A stretch of DNA of 52,837 nt from assembly GCA_003635265.1 (NCBI GenBank), contig PYIZ01000029.1:142845-195681 (forward strand), given 5' to 3'. Position 1 is the first letter of the stretch. Each line of letters starts with the position of its first letter. Of the stretch, positions 32,203 through 40,222 are shown one piece after another. The notes under the pieces were generated by a model. It searched no databases. It worked only from the letters and a program-made list of their open reading frames with translations, and was not told the DNA's origin. The position numbers and the translations under genes were made by a program. This stretch comes from Candidatus Poribacteria bacterium (GTDB taxonomy: Bacteria; Poribacteria; WGA-4E; PCPOR2b).

Positions 32203-32631
32203 CTAGTTCAACGAGGGTGCCGCTGCAGTACCAGAAAGTGCCACTTCTCTGGGCAATGGGGACGCATGATGATGCACCATCTTCCAGTCCTCTCCCTCGT
32301 GTTTGAAAACGTTCGTCGCTTGTGCAAAGGATATGCCCATCCTGCCACCGGCAAAGGTGTGGATGGATTCGACGCATGTCACCCAAGCGAACTGATTATC
32401 CGTATGAATCGAAATTTCGCTGGGGTGGATGTGCATTCGATGTGTGTTCTGGAATATATTTACCCAACTCGCGCGAATCTCCTGCCAACCGGTGATTGTT
32501 TCCCAATTTGGATGAATACATTGCACCCAGTCCGCTTGTAGCCATACGCTGTCCATCATATCAATGCTCAGTTTTTGCATCGCTTGATAAAAGCTGAGAT
32601 TCGCTTTCTGAACCTGTTCTTGTACTGTCAT
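32203..32631 (-). CDS. NTF2-like (SnoaL/SgcJ-type) protein
   Basis: About 142 residues from the ATG at 32631, preferred because GGAGG lies seven bases upstream; an earlier in-frame ATG at 32667 has no such site. The helix-strand pattern VQKANLSFYQAMQKLSIDMMDSVWLQADWVQCIHPNWETITGWQEIRASW and the later strand IHTFAGGRMGISFAQATNVFKHEGEDWKMVHHHASPLP fit an NTF2-like domain of the SnoaL_3 kind. Such domains bind small hydrophobic ligands or act as dimer partners. No catalytic assignment is possible. Confidence 0.75.
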   Translation of the reverse strand: MTVQEQVQKANLSFYQAMQKLSIDMMDSVWLQADWVQCIHPNWETITGWQEIRASWVNIFQNTHRMHIHPSEISIHTDNQFAWVTCVESIHTFAGGRMGISFAQATNVFKHEGEDWKMVHHHASPLPREVALSGTAAAPSLN

Positions 32632-32697
32632 TTGTGTTTCCTCCGACCAGTCGAAAATCTTTGACATTTCTTTTGCTTCCGTTGCATGCTCGTTTGT

Positions 32698-33348
32698 CTA
32701 TTCCTGCCTGCGCCCAAGCCAGCCATCGACAACCGCATATCCCCAGAAGATTAAGGCCTGAATCAGTCCGGTAATCTTGAACTGCCAACGGGGACGAAAC
32801 CGCCATTGTGAGGTGCTATAAACGTCTAATCCATATTCGCTTTTCCTCACGGAATATGTCTGATAGTGATCATCTATCAACCACCAACTGCCCTCCTTTT
32901 TGGTTGAAATGGTTGCCCCTTTATAAACTAAGACCTTATGCTTCCGAAATTCCTGCACCAGTTCCGTTGAGAGCTCCTGGTTGTCTGTTAAATGGCTATC
33001 CAAATCTGCGGTAATCCGAAACATAAACTTGCTGTCAGATGTGTATAGGGTGTAACCACGCCAGCGCTTCTGCTCCCGGCCCGCCAAGGTGGGATCATCT
33101 GTTTCTGGCTGCACTTCTATTTGTCCTGTTGCACCCCATTCGTCCGCGGATGTTTCAGTTCGATCTAGACGGATCAGATCTTGCCAACTCGTCACAGGTA
33201 ATGAATTCGCATAGATGAGTACTATTGCCAAGATAATACCTATAAATATAATGACACCCTTAAACAGCTTACGCAGATAGAGCTGTCCCAATCCGGGGAT
33301 AATCATTGACATTAGCATGGCACGGTAGGATCGCCTCGCTTCTACCAC
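32698..33348 (-). CDS. Two-TM membrane protein of unknown function
   Basis: 216 residues, GTG start at 33348 with AGAGAGG upstream. SYRAMLMSMIIPGLGQLYLRKLFKGVIIFIGIILAIVLIY near the N-terminus is a PGLGQ-type TM pair seen in DUF5683-like membrane proteins. An extracytoplasmic middle domain follows, and a C-terminal TM (FKITGLIQALIFWGYAVVDGW). No enzyme motif is visible. Confidence 0.7.
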   Translation of the reverse strand: MVEARRSYRAMLMSMIIPGLGQLYLRKLFKGVIIFIGIILAIVLIYANSLPVTSWQDLIRLDRTETSADEWGATGQIEVQPETDDPTLAGREQKRWRGYTLYTSDSKFMFRITADLDSHLTDNQELSTELVQEFRKHKVLVYKGATISTKKEGSWWLIDDHYQTYSVRKSEYGLDVYSTSQWRFRPRWQFKITGLIQALIFWGYAVVDGWLGRRQE

Positions 33349-33378
33349 TCTGATTTTCCTCTCTCTTACAGGTACGTA

Positions 33379-33406
33379 GTAGAGAACGCAGATCTGCGTT
33401 CTCTAC
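33379..33406. repeat. Perfect 28-base palindrome
   Basis: Arms GTAGAGAACGCAGA (33379-33392) and the exact complement (33393-33406) form a perfect inverted repeat with no loop, between rarA and the membrane-protein gene. There is no T run, so it is more likely a dispersed palindrome or binding site than a terminator. Confidence 0.7.
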
Positions 33407-33418
33407 ACTATTACACGG

Positions 33419-34735
33419 TTATTTTTTCGTCTTTTCCAGATACTCGCGGATGCGCTGTTCATCCCCAATATCGGTGGGTTCATAGTAACGCTTATCGCGC
33501 AAGGCGTTGGGGAGATGGTCCTGTTTCACGATGTGGTCTTCAAAATCGTGCGCGTACTTGTATTCTTTTCCGTAACCGAGCTCTTTCATTAGCTGTGTCG
33601 GTGCATTTCGCAGATGGATCGGCACAGGATAAGCAGGTTCCTCGCGCACATCTTTTTGCGCTGCAAGCAAAGCCATATAAGCGGCATTACTTTTTGGAGC
33701 ACAAGCGAGATAGACAGCAGCATGTGCCAAGTTCAATTGTGCTTCTGGAAGCCCGACAAATTCAACCGCGCGGGCGGCTGCATCTGCAATCAATAACCCC
33801 TGCGGGTCTGCGTTTCCAACATCTTCAGATGCGAGGATTACCATACGCCGCGCAATGAAACGTGCATCTTCTCCCGCTTCCAATAACCGTGCCAACCAAT
33901 AAACGGTAGCATCGGGGTCAGATCCGCGCATACTCTTGATGAAGGCAGAAATCAAGTTGTAGTGTTCATCGCCCGATTTGTCATGGCGCAACATCCGCTT
34001 CTGCACGGCTTTGTGAATGCTTTCTGCATCTATATAACGTATCTGTTGTTCCTCCGGTTTGCAGGTCTGTACAGCGAGTTCCAATGCGTTGAGGGCAAGG
34101 CGGACATCACCATCAGCCACCCGAATTAGCGCATCTGTAGTATCCTCCGAAAGCGAAATCCGATACTTCCCCAAACCACGCTCAGTATCGGTGATCGCGC
34201 GATCTACTAACTGGCAGATATGGGACGATTCGAGTGGACGGAATGGGTACACCTGCATCCGGGAGAGGAGTGGGGCATTGACCTCAAAGGAGGGATTTTC
34301 GGTTGTCGCACCGATCAGCACAAGCGTGCCATCTTCCACGAAGGAGAGCAGGAAATCCTGTTGCGCTTTGTTAAAGCGGTGAATCTCGTCCAAGAACAGA
34401 ATGGTCCGTTGATCGTGGAATTTGAGACGTTCTTCAGCTTCAGCAATCTGTTTGCGTAACTCTGGCACTCCGGTTGTGCTGGCATTAACATGCTCGAAAT
34501 GCGCTTGTGTGCATTGAGCGATGATTTGCGCTAGGGTAGTTTTTCCGCAACCCGGTGGACCCCAGAAAATGCAGGACATCACCGTGTCACCTGAAATTGC
34601 AAGATAGAGGGGCTGCTCGGGTGCTAGTAAATGTTCCTGTCCCACAAATTCGTCGAGCGTGTCGGGACGCATCCGGTGCGCTAGCGGACCAGATGTTTTC
34701 CGGTTCTGCTGTAAGTTCTGGTCAAACAGGTCCAT
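33419..34735 (-). CDS. rarA: RarA/MgsA replication-associated AAA ATPase
   Basis: 438 residues starting MDLFDQNLQQNRKTSGPLAHRMRP, a standard RarA N-terminus, so I use the ATG at 34735 rather than the one at 34780. Walker A is GPPGCGKTTLAQ (59-70), Walker B ILFLDEIHRF, sensor ATTENPSFEV, and the C-terminal helical part (HAAVYLACAPKSNAAYMAL, YPVPIHLRNAPTQLMKELGYGKEYKYAHD) is diagnostic. RarA/MgsA acts at stalled replication forks with clamp-loader-like ATPase activity. A dispersed repeat lies directly upstream of its ribosome site. It is a housekeeping gene, not part of the defence island. Confidence 0.93.
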   Translation of the reverse strand: MDLFDQNLQQNRKTSGPLAHRMRPDTLDEFVGQEHLLAPEQPLYLAISGDTVMSCIFWGPPGCGKTTLAQIIAQCTQAHFEHVNASTTGVPELRKQIAEAEERLKFHDQRTILFLDEIHRFNKAQQDFLLSFVEDGTLVLIGATTENPSFEVNAPLLSRMQVYPFRPLESSHICQLVDRAITDTERGLGKYRISLSEDTTDALIRVADGDVRLALNALELAVQTCKPEEQQIRYIDAESIHKAVQKRMLRHDKSGDEHYNLISAFIKSMRGSDPDATVYWLARLLEAGEDARFIARRMVILASEDVGNADPQGLLIADAAARAVEFVGLPEAQLNLAHAAVYLACAPKSNAAYMALLAAQKDVREEPAYPVPIHLRNAPTQLMKELGYGKEYKYAHDFEDHIVKQDHLPNALRDKRYYEPTDIGDEQRIREYLEKTKK

Positions 34736-34748
34736 AACTATTCCGCCC

Positions 34749-34781
34749 TCCCTGATAGATCGGGATTTCGCTGCGCTCAAC
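34749..34781 (-). repeat. Dispersed GTTGAGCG repeat, copy 2
   Basis: On the minus strand this begins GTTGAGCGCAGCGAAAT and ends ATCAGGGA, matching copy 1 at 8375-8407. It abuts the ribosome site of rarA. Confidence 0.6.
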
Positions 34782-34822
34782 CCAATACACTGCCTCAGAT
34801 AGATATGGCAGCAATTTGATGA

Positions 34823-35128
34823 CTACCCCTCTGTCATTTGATGTACAACGCTGTTTATCTTGTCATCCATCGTCTGGACGCGGTCAGTGCGTGTGCCAAA
34901 CTTGAGCGTTGTGCTGATCCGAGGGGCACCCATCTCATGGACTACCTGATGGCACTGTTTAATTGCAGCGAAGACCGTATTCCAATCCCCCTCTATATTG
35001 GTGCCGTAGGCGTGTAGTTTGGTTTTCAACCCTGCGTCCTTGAGGATACGCTCGCACTCAGCAACATACTTGGAAACTGATACGCCAACACCTATCGGGA
35101 CGACGCATAGATCTGCGATAACATTCAT
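34823..35128 (-). CDS. MTH1187-family thiamine-binding protein
   Basis: 101 residues. IADLCVVPIGVGVSVSKYVAECERILKDAGLKTKLHAYGTNIEGDWNTVFAAIKQCHQVVHEMGAPRISTTLKFGTRTDR is the full small ferredoxin-like fold of the MTH1187/YkoF-like family, which binds thiamine or related pyrimidines and forms tetramers. Strong AAGGAG before the ATG. Gene neighbours are a PLP enzyme 32 bases upstream and rarA downstream. Confidence 0.88.
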   Translation of the reverse strand: MNVIADLCVVPIGVGVSVSKYVAECERILKDAGLKTKLHAYGTNIEGDWNTVFAAIKQCHQVVHEMGAPRISTTLKFGTRTDRVQTMDDKINSVVHQMTEG

Positions 35129-35160
35129 ATCTGGGATCTCCTTTCGGCTGAAGTTACGAG

Positions 35161-36183
35161 TTATTTTAATTCTCCTAGGATCTCATCTCCATAAGCGAAC
35201 AGGGCAGGTGTCCCGCCGGTATGTACAAAGACGACCGTTTGGTCCGCCGTAAATTGCCCCTGTCGGATGTGGTCAATCATTCCCCCAAACGTCTTGCCCG
35301 TATAAACCGGATCTAGCACCAGTGCTTCTGTTTGTGCAGCCAAGATGACCGCTTCCTTGCTGCCGGGTGTCACCACACCGTAGGCGTCGCCAGCGTATTC
35401 TCCGTAACTCTCAAAATCAGCTGCTGAAAAATCCAGATCTAGGTCGAGTATCTGAGACACCTCGTTGGCGACCTTTGCGAGGTTGGCGTTCGATTCTGCG
35501 TTGTCCTGTGGACTGGGACTGATTCCCACAATCCTCAATGGAATCCCTAATGCCCGTGCTCCAACCACCAATCCCACATGGGTATGTACCCCTGAACAGA
35601 CATACAGCGCGTCAGGAGCGATGTCTCGCCCTTGAAGTTGATCCCATAGTTCGAGGAAGCCATCCACGTAAGATACACTTCGCAGATAGTATCCATCGCT
35701 GCTGGTGTTATACACCCGACGGCCTTCTGATTCTAGGCGTTCGAGCACCGCTTCCCTCTCTTCAGCAGTCTCCACGAGGTTAACTTCTGCCCCAAATAGG
35801 TGGCTCAACAGCAGATTGCCGTTTACCGGCTCGGCGTGCGCGTCCTTCCTCCCTACCATCACCGCTTTCAACCCCAATCGCGCTGCGACTGCCGCCGTCA
35901 ATCGCGACTGGTTGGACTGGGACGCAGCACCGTGTAGCAGGACATCGTATCTGCCCTCTACTGCGGGCGCAACGGAATACTCAAACTCTCGGACCTTATT
36001 TCCGCCAAATGCCATTCCGGTCTGGTCTTCCCGTTTTACTAGAATGCATGGGCCATCTAAGGCTTTGGATAGGCGTGGACAGTCAAGCAGCGGTGTCGGC
36101 AGGTCTGCCAAATACAACCTCGGCAGCCGGTCAAGACGTGCTCGCAGCTCATCAGCAGTAACAACAGTTTTGATATTCGACAT
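35161..36183 (-). CDS. PLP enzyme of the D-cysteine desulfhydrase/ACC deaminase family
   Basis: 340 residues. The PLP lysine is Lys63 in MAFGGNKVREFEY, with LPTPLLDCPRLSKALDGPCILVKREDQTG before it and ASQSNQSRLTAAVAARLGLKAVMV after it, all typical of fold-type II enzymes in this group. The C-terminal LDPVYTGKTFGGMIDHIRQGQF and HTGGTPALFAY bind the cofactor phosphate. The substrate could be D-cysteine, 1-aminocyclopropane-1-carboxylate, or L-cysteate; the last Tyr pattern does not decide. Cytoplasmic. Confidence 0.88.
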   Translation of the reverse strand: MSNIKTVVTADELRARLDRLPRLYLADLPTPLLDCPRLSKALDGPCILVKREDQTGMAFGGNKVREFEYSVAPAVEGRYDVLLHGAASQSNQSRLTAAVAARLGLKAVMVGRKDAHAEPVNGNLLLSHLFGAEVNLVETAEEREAVLERLESEGRRVYNTSSDGYYLRSVSYVDGFLELWDQLQGRDIAPDALYVCSGVHTHVGLVVGARALGIPLRIVGISPSPQDNAESNANLAKVANEVSQILDLDLDFSAADFESYGEYAGDAYGVVTPGSKEAVILAAQTEALVLDPVYTGKTFGGMIDHIRQGQFTADQTVVFVHTGGTPALFAYGDEILGELK

Positions 36184-36218
36184 AGAAATTCCCTCAAAAA
36201 GATGTAGAATTTAAGATT

Positions 36219-39200
36219 TCAATCGTCCGCACGCTCCGCAACGAGAGGCACATCTTCAAATACCGGCTCGGTCACCCGCTCGCGCTTGATGAATAACTCG
36301 CGCACATCCGCTGTTATCGCATATAAAGCAGGCATGACAAACAACGTCAGAAGCGTTGCCGCGGAAAGTCCAAAGATAATTGTATATGCAATCGGCATCC
36401 AGATCGGGGACTTTCCACCCAACCCGATTGCCATCGGAATTAAGCCGAAGATTGTAGTAACAGAGGTTAAGATAATCGGGCGTAATCGAACACTTCCGCC
36501 TTTTAATATGGCTCGCCACTTGTTATAACCGCGTATCCGGTACTGGTTTATGAAATCTATCATCACAATGGAGTCGTTAACAACAATCCCCGCCAATGCA
36601 ACAGTGCCGAACAGCGCAACCATGCTCAGTGGTGCGCCAATAATTAACAACCCAACCATTGAACCCATGAACCCAAACGGCACGGCAAAGAGGATAATGA
36701 CGGGCTGAATAAACGACTTGAACTGTGCACCTAATATAACATACATAATTAAAATTCCAACGACAAACAGTCTTCCTAGTTGACCAAATGATTCATTGAT
36801 CTGGTCGAAGACCCCTCGGAAATCGAGACGATAACCGGGATAAAGCGATTCAACATCCTTAAAAGTTTGAATCAACACTTGGTTGACCTCGAAGGCGTTG
36901 GTCTTATCACTGTCTACAGCGGCGGAGACAGTAATTGCACGCTCATTCTCAAACCGACGGATTTCCGAATACCCACCCTCCTCGTGCGCTTCAGCCACAT
37001 CTCTGAGCGGCACCATCATTCCGTTCAGGGTTGGAATCAACAATTCCTCAAGATTAGCGATTGATTGCAAATCATCTGAATCGTATTTCACAATAACATC
37101 AACCGACTCATCGGCGTCGCGATAAGTTGTTGTTATATTTCCTTCAAGAGCGTTGCGGACATTATAAGCGATCTGAAAGATATTCAAACCGTACTGATGT
37201 GCCCTATCTTCCTTAACACGCAGACGGATTTCTGATTTCCCTGTCACAAAATCATCCCGTATGTCATAAACGCCATCCATCTGATACAATTTTTCTTTGA
37301 GTGAGTTCGCAATTTTTTCTAACGGCTCGAACCGTTCCCCCTTAACTTTCACCTCCACATCTGCTCCCTGTGGTGGTCCCCCTTGCTGCGCATCAAATGT
37401 AAGTTTTTCAATGCCGCTGATTACCTTGAGCTTCCCCCGGAGACCTACGATAATCTCATCTGTACTACGCGCCCGTTGATTCTTCGGGACCAGTTCAACA
37501 AGCACTTCGCCGACGTTGGAACGGATGCTTGAACCTTCTAGCAGGGAGGTTGGCGTAATCAAGCCGACGTTTGTGACGACAGCGACGCGCTCATCAGACG
37601 GCAAGGACATAGCAACTTCTTCGACCTGTGCTAAAACAGCGGAGGTCTCTTTTAGCCCAAACGAAGGCGGCATTTCCGCTTTGATGTAAAATTGCGGGAA
37701 ATCTTCGCCGGGGAACAGCTGCCTGTCTAACTGCGAAAATGCACCGATAGTGACCAATACCCCAAAGGCTAAGACACCACAGACGACTGCATAGCGCCGC
37801 CGAATCGTCACTTTCAGTATACGCACATAGCGTCTTCGGATTCGATCGAACCACACATGTCGTCGCTGTGTTCGACTTTGCGCCTTGCCCCACTCGGCAA
37901 TATGGGACGGTAAAATCATGAAAACCTCAAACAACGATGCGAGTATCACCAAGATAGCGGTGATAGGAACGATTCGCAAGAACTGCCCCGAAGTGCCCGA
38001 CATAAACATGAGGGGTCCAAACGCAGCAATTGTGGTGAGACTTGCCGCTAGAACGGGCCACCCCACCTCTTGGGCTCCGGCGATTGCTGCTTCTTTGGGG
38101 GGCATCCCTTCCTGAATACGCCGGAACACATTTTCAATGACAACGATTGCATCATCCACAACGATGCCAACCACGAGAATTAAACCGAATAAGGTGACAC
38201 CGCTGAGGGTGTATCCGGACCAATGCAGAAAGAAGAAGGTTGCCATAAATGCAACAGGGATGCCTAATGCCGCAAAGAACGCGTTGCGCCATCCCATAAA
38301 AATATAGAGCAAAACAACGACCAAAATCAGTCCAAAGACGGCGTTGTTTTGCAGGATTCCCAACCGTTCCTGTAAGATGACAGAATAATCGTTCACCACC
38401 GAGAGCTCTGTGCCTTCTGGCAGGTTCTGTTTACGCTGCTCGACCAGTTCCCGAATCTGCTTGACCAGTTTGATGGTATTGCCTTCAGTCTTCTTTTGGA
38501 CAGATAGGCTGATTGATGGCTGGCCATTGATGTGCGATAGTGTGCGCGGTTTTGCATAGGTGTCGGAAACGGTTGCAACATCACGCACCCGTAATGGTGT
38601 TCCGGTTGGTCGGGCACGGATAATCGTGTTTTCAATCTCCTGCAGGTTGTTAAACTCCCCCATTGTGCGCACCAGATACTCCGATGTGCCCATCTCTAAT
38701 GTACCCGCGGGGAGGTTCAGATTGTGGGTTCTCAGCGCATTGATGATCGCTTCGATAGGGAGACTATATGCCTTTAACTGATCCGGATCGGCTTCGACCC
38801 AAATCTCCCTTTCCCGCACCCCCGCTAGCCGGACAGCGGAGACGTTTTTAATTTCAAGAATCTCATCTTTCAGATCCTCAGCGATCTCCTTCATCTGATC
38901 TTCCGAAATTTCTCCGCCGACAACAATTGTCAACATTGGGAAACCGCTTGACGTATCAATCTCTAGGACTTGCGGCTCGTCTAGAATCTCAGCCGGGAGA
39001 TCGTTGACTCTATCAACTGCCGTCCGAAGATTCTGGAATTCCTTGTCAAAGTCGCGGTCACTGATTTCCTCAAACTGGATGGTGATTAATGACCTGCCCT
39101 CTGATGATACTGATACAATAATATCAGTTTTGTTTACGTTCTCTTCAATCGCGTCCTCAATCGGTACAGTGACCAGTTTTTCAACGTCTTCCGAGGAAGC

Positions 39201-39359
39201 ACCGGGATAAAATGTAGTCACTGTTGCGGACTGAAAAGATATTTCGGGAATCAAGTCTCTGGGAAGCACAATCCAAGCATAGACACCGAATATGATGATG
39301 ATGATCATGAATAGATTCGCTAGGACGGGATTACCCACGGATAGCTTCGGGATGGACAT
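36219..39359 (-). CDS. RND-family efflux permease (AcrB-like), without neighbouring adaptor
   Basis: 1046 residues, the usual length. The N-terminus MSIPKLSVGNPVLANLFMIIIIIFG is TM1. The porter domain contains FYPGASSEDVEKLVTVPIEDAI. The TM4 proton relay is LILVVGIVVDDAIVVIENVFRRI, with the two Asp intact. A second TM block ends with GLSAATLLTLFVMPALYAI. RND permeases export lipophilic compounds, dyes or siderophores with a periplasmic adaptor and outer-membrane duct. Neither is encoded next to it: the 5' neighbour is an inositol monophosphatase. Adaptor and duct must lie elsewhere. Confidence 0.93.
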   Translation of the reverse strand: MSIPKLSVGNPVLANLFMIIIIIFGVYAWIVLPRDLIPEISFQSATVTTFYPGASSEDVEKLVTVPIEDAIEENVNKTDIIVSVSSEGRSLITIQFEEISDRDFDKEFQNLRTAVDRVNDLPAEILDEPQVLEIDTSSGFPMLTIVVGGEISEDQMKEIAEDLKDEILEIKNVSAVRLAGVREREIWVEADPDQLKAYSLPIEAIINALRTHNLNLPAGTLEMGTSEYLVRTMGEFNNLQEIENTIIRARPTGTPLRVRDVATVSDTYAKPRTLSHINGQPSISLSVQKKTEGNTIKLVKQIRELVEQRKQNLPEGTELSVVNDYSVILQERLGILQNNAVFGLILVVVLLYIFMGWRNAFFAALGIPVAFMATFFFLHWSGYTLSGVTLFGLILVVGIVVDDAIVVIENVFRRIQEGMPPKEAAIAGAQEVGWPVLAASLTTIAAFGPLMFMSGTSGQFLRIVPITAILVILASLFEVFMILPSHIAEWGKAQSRTQRRHVWFDRIRRRYVRILKVTIRRRYAVVCGVLAFGVLVTIGAFSQLDRQLFPGEDFPQFYIKAEMPPSFGLKETSAVLAQVEEVAMSLPSDERVAVVTNVGLITPTSLLEGSSIRSNVGEVLVELVPKNQRARSTDEIIVGLRGKLKVISGIEKLTFDAQQGGPPQGADVEVKVKGERFEPLEKIANSLKEKLYQMDGVYDIRDDFVTGKSEIRLRVKEDRAHQYGLNIFQIAYNVRNALEGNITTTYRDADESVDVIVKYDSDDLQSIANLEELLIPTLNGMMVPLRDVAEAHEEGGYSEIRRFENERAITVSAAVDSDKTNAFEVNQVLIQTFKDVESLYPGYRLDFRGVFDQINESFGQLGRLFVVGILIMYVILGAQFKSFIQPVIILFAVPFGFMGSMVGLLIIGAPLSMVALFGTVALAGIVVNDSIVMIDFINQYRIRGYNKWRAILKGGSVRLRPIILTSVTTIFGLIPMAIGLGGKSPIWMPIAYTIIFGLSAATLLTLFVMPALYAITADVRELFIKRERVTEPVFEDVPLVAERADD

Positions 39360-39376
39360 GAAGGGGGATCTCCTTA

Positions 39377-40189
39377 TTACCGCAAGTTACGTTTATTGTT
39401 TTTTTCTTCTTTGAGGGTGTTTACACATTCCTCATGTATCCTTCCGTTGGTTGCAAGAAAGGGAACATCATGCCCTTGATACGCAGAGGAATCTGATGAT
39501 AACGGGAACAGCGGTGCACCCGATGGCTGCGTCATGCTGCCCCCGGCTTCTTCGAGAATAACCGCAGCCGCAGCGATGTCCCAGAGTTTTGTATAGAGGT
39601 CGAAACTGCCATCAAAGTAACCTGTGGCAACTGAACAGATATGGAGTGCTGCGGAACCGAGGCTGCGCCCTTTGCCACATTTCTGTATAAACGGGTGAAG
39701 GATTTCGAGGACAGGCGATCCAAATCCGAATAGTCCGATCGGGTCTAATTTCTCGCGGTCGTTGACGTGAATGGAGACCTCGTTCAACGTTGCTCCGCCG
39801 CCCTTGACTGCGCTGAACATCCGATCGGTGTTGGGATCAAACAGCACACCGAGCACCGGAGTGCCGTTGTGTAGTAGCCCAATCGCAACCGCAAAGATTG
39901 GACAACGCGCCGCATAATTTGCTGTTCCGTCCAGTGGATCTGTGACCCAGCAGTTATCCGATTGCACCGACGACATACCAAACTCCTCGCCGAGGATGGC
40001 ATAGTCTGGGAAACGGGATTCTAGTCGTTCTGTGATGAGTTTTTCGGAGGCTTTATCTGCCTCGGTTACAATATCACCGATACCCTTATAATCAATATGA
40101 CGAATTTCTCCATAGTAATCCATTAAAATTTCACCGGCTTCTCGGGCGATTCCCTCAACCGGTTTTAAGATCTCTGCGAGTTCATGCAT
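39377..40189 (-). CDS. Inositol monophosphatase-family phosphatase
   Basis: 270 residues. Metal motifs are intact: Glu68 in ILGEEFG, WVTDPLDGTANY (Asp84, Asp87) and LWDIAAAAVILEEAGGSM near the C-terminus. Members dephosphorylate myo-inositol phosphate, histidinol phosphate or 3'-phosphoadenosine 5'-phosphate. Nothing here fixes the substrate. The gene lies 17 bases upstream of the RND permease and downstream of the TPR lipoprotein set. Confidence 0.9.
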   Translation of the reverse strand: MHELAEILKPVEGIAREAGEILMDYYGEIRHIDYKGIGDIVTEADKASEKLITERLESRFPDYAILGEEFGMSSVQSDNCWVTDPLDGTANYAARCPIFAVAIGLLHNGTPVLGVLFDPNTDRMFSAVKGGGATLNEVSIHVNDREKLDPIGLFGFGSPVLEILHPFIQKCGKGRSLGSAALHICSVATGYFDGSFDLYTKLWDIAAAAVILEEAGGSMTQPSGAPLFPLSSDSSAYQGHDVPFLATNGRIHEECVNTLKEEKNNKRNLR

Positions 40190-40222
40190 TCAGTCTACTG
40201 TTCCTTTCATGAGATCAAAATT

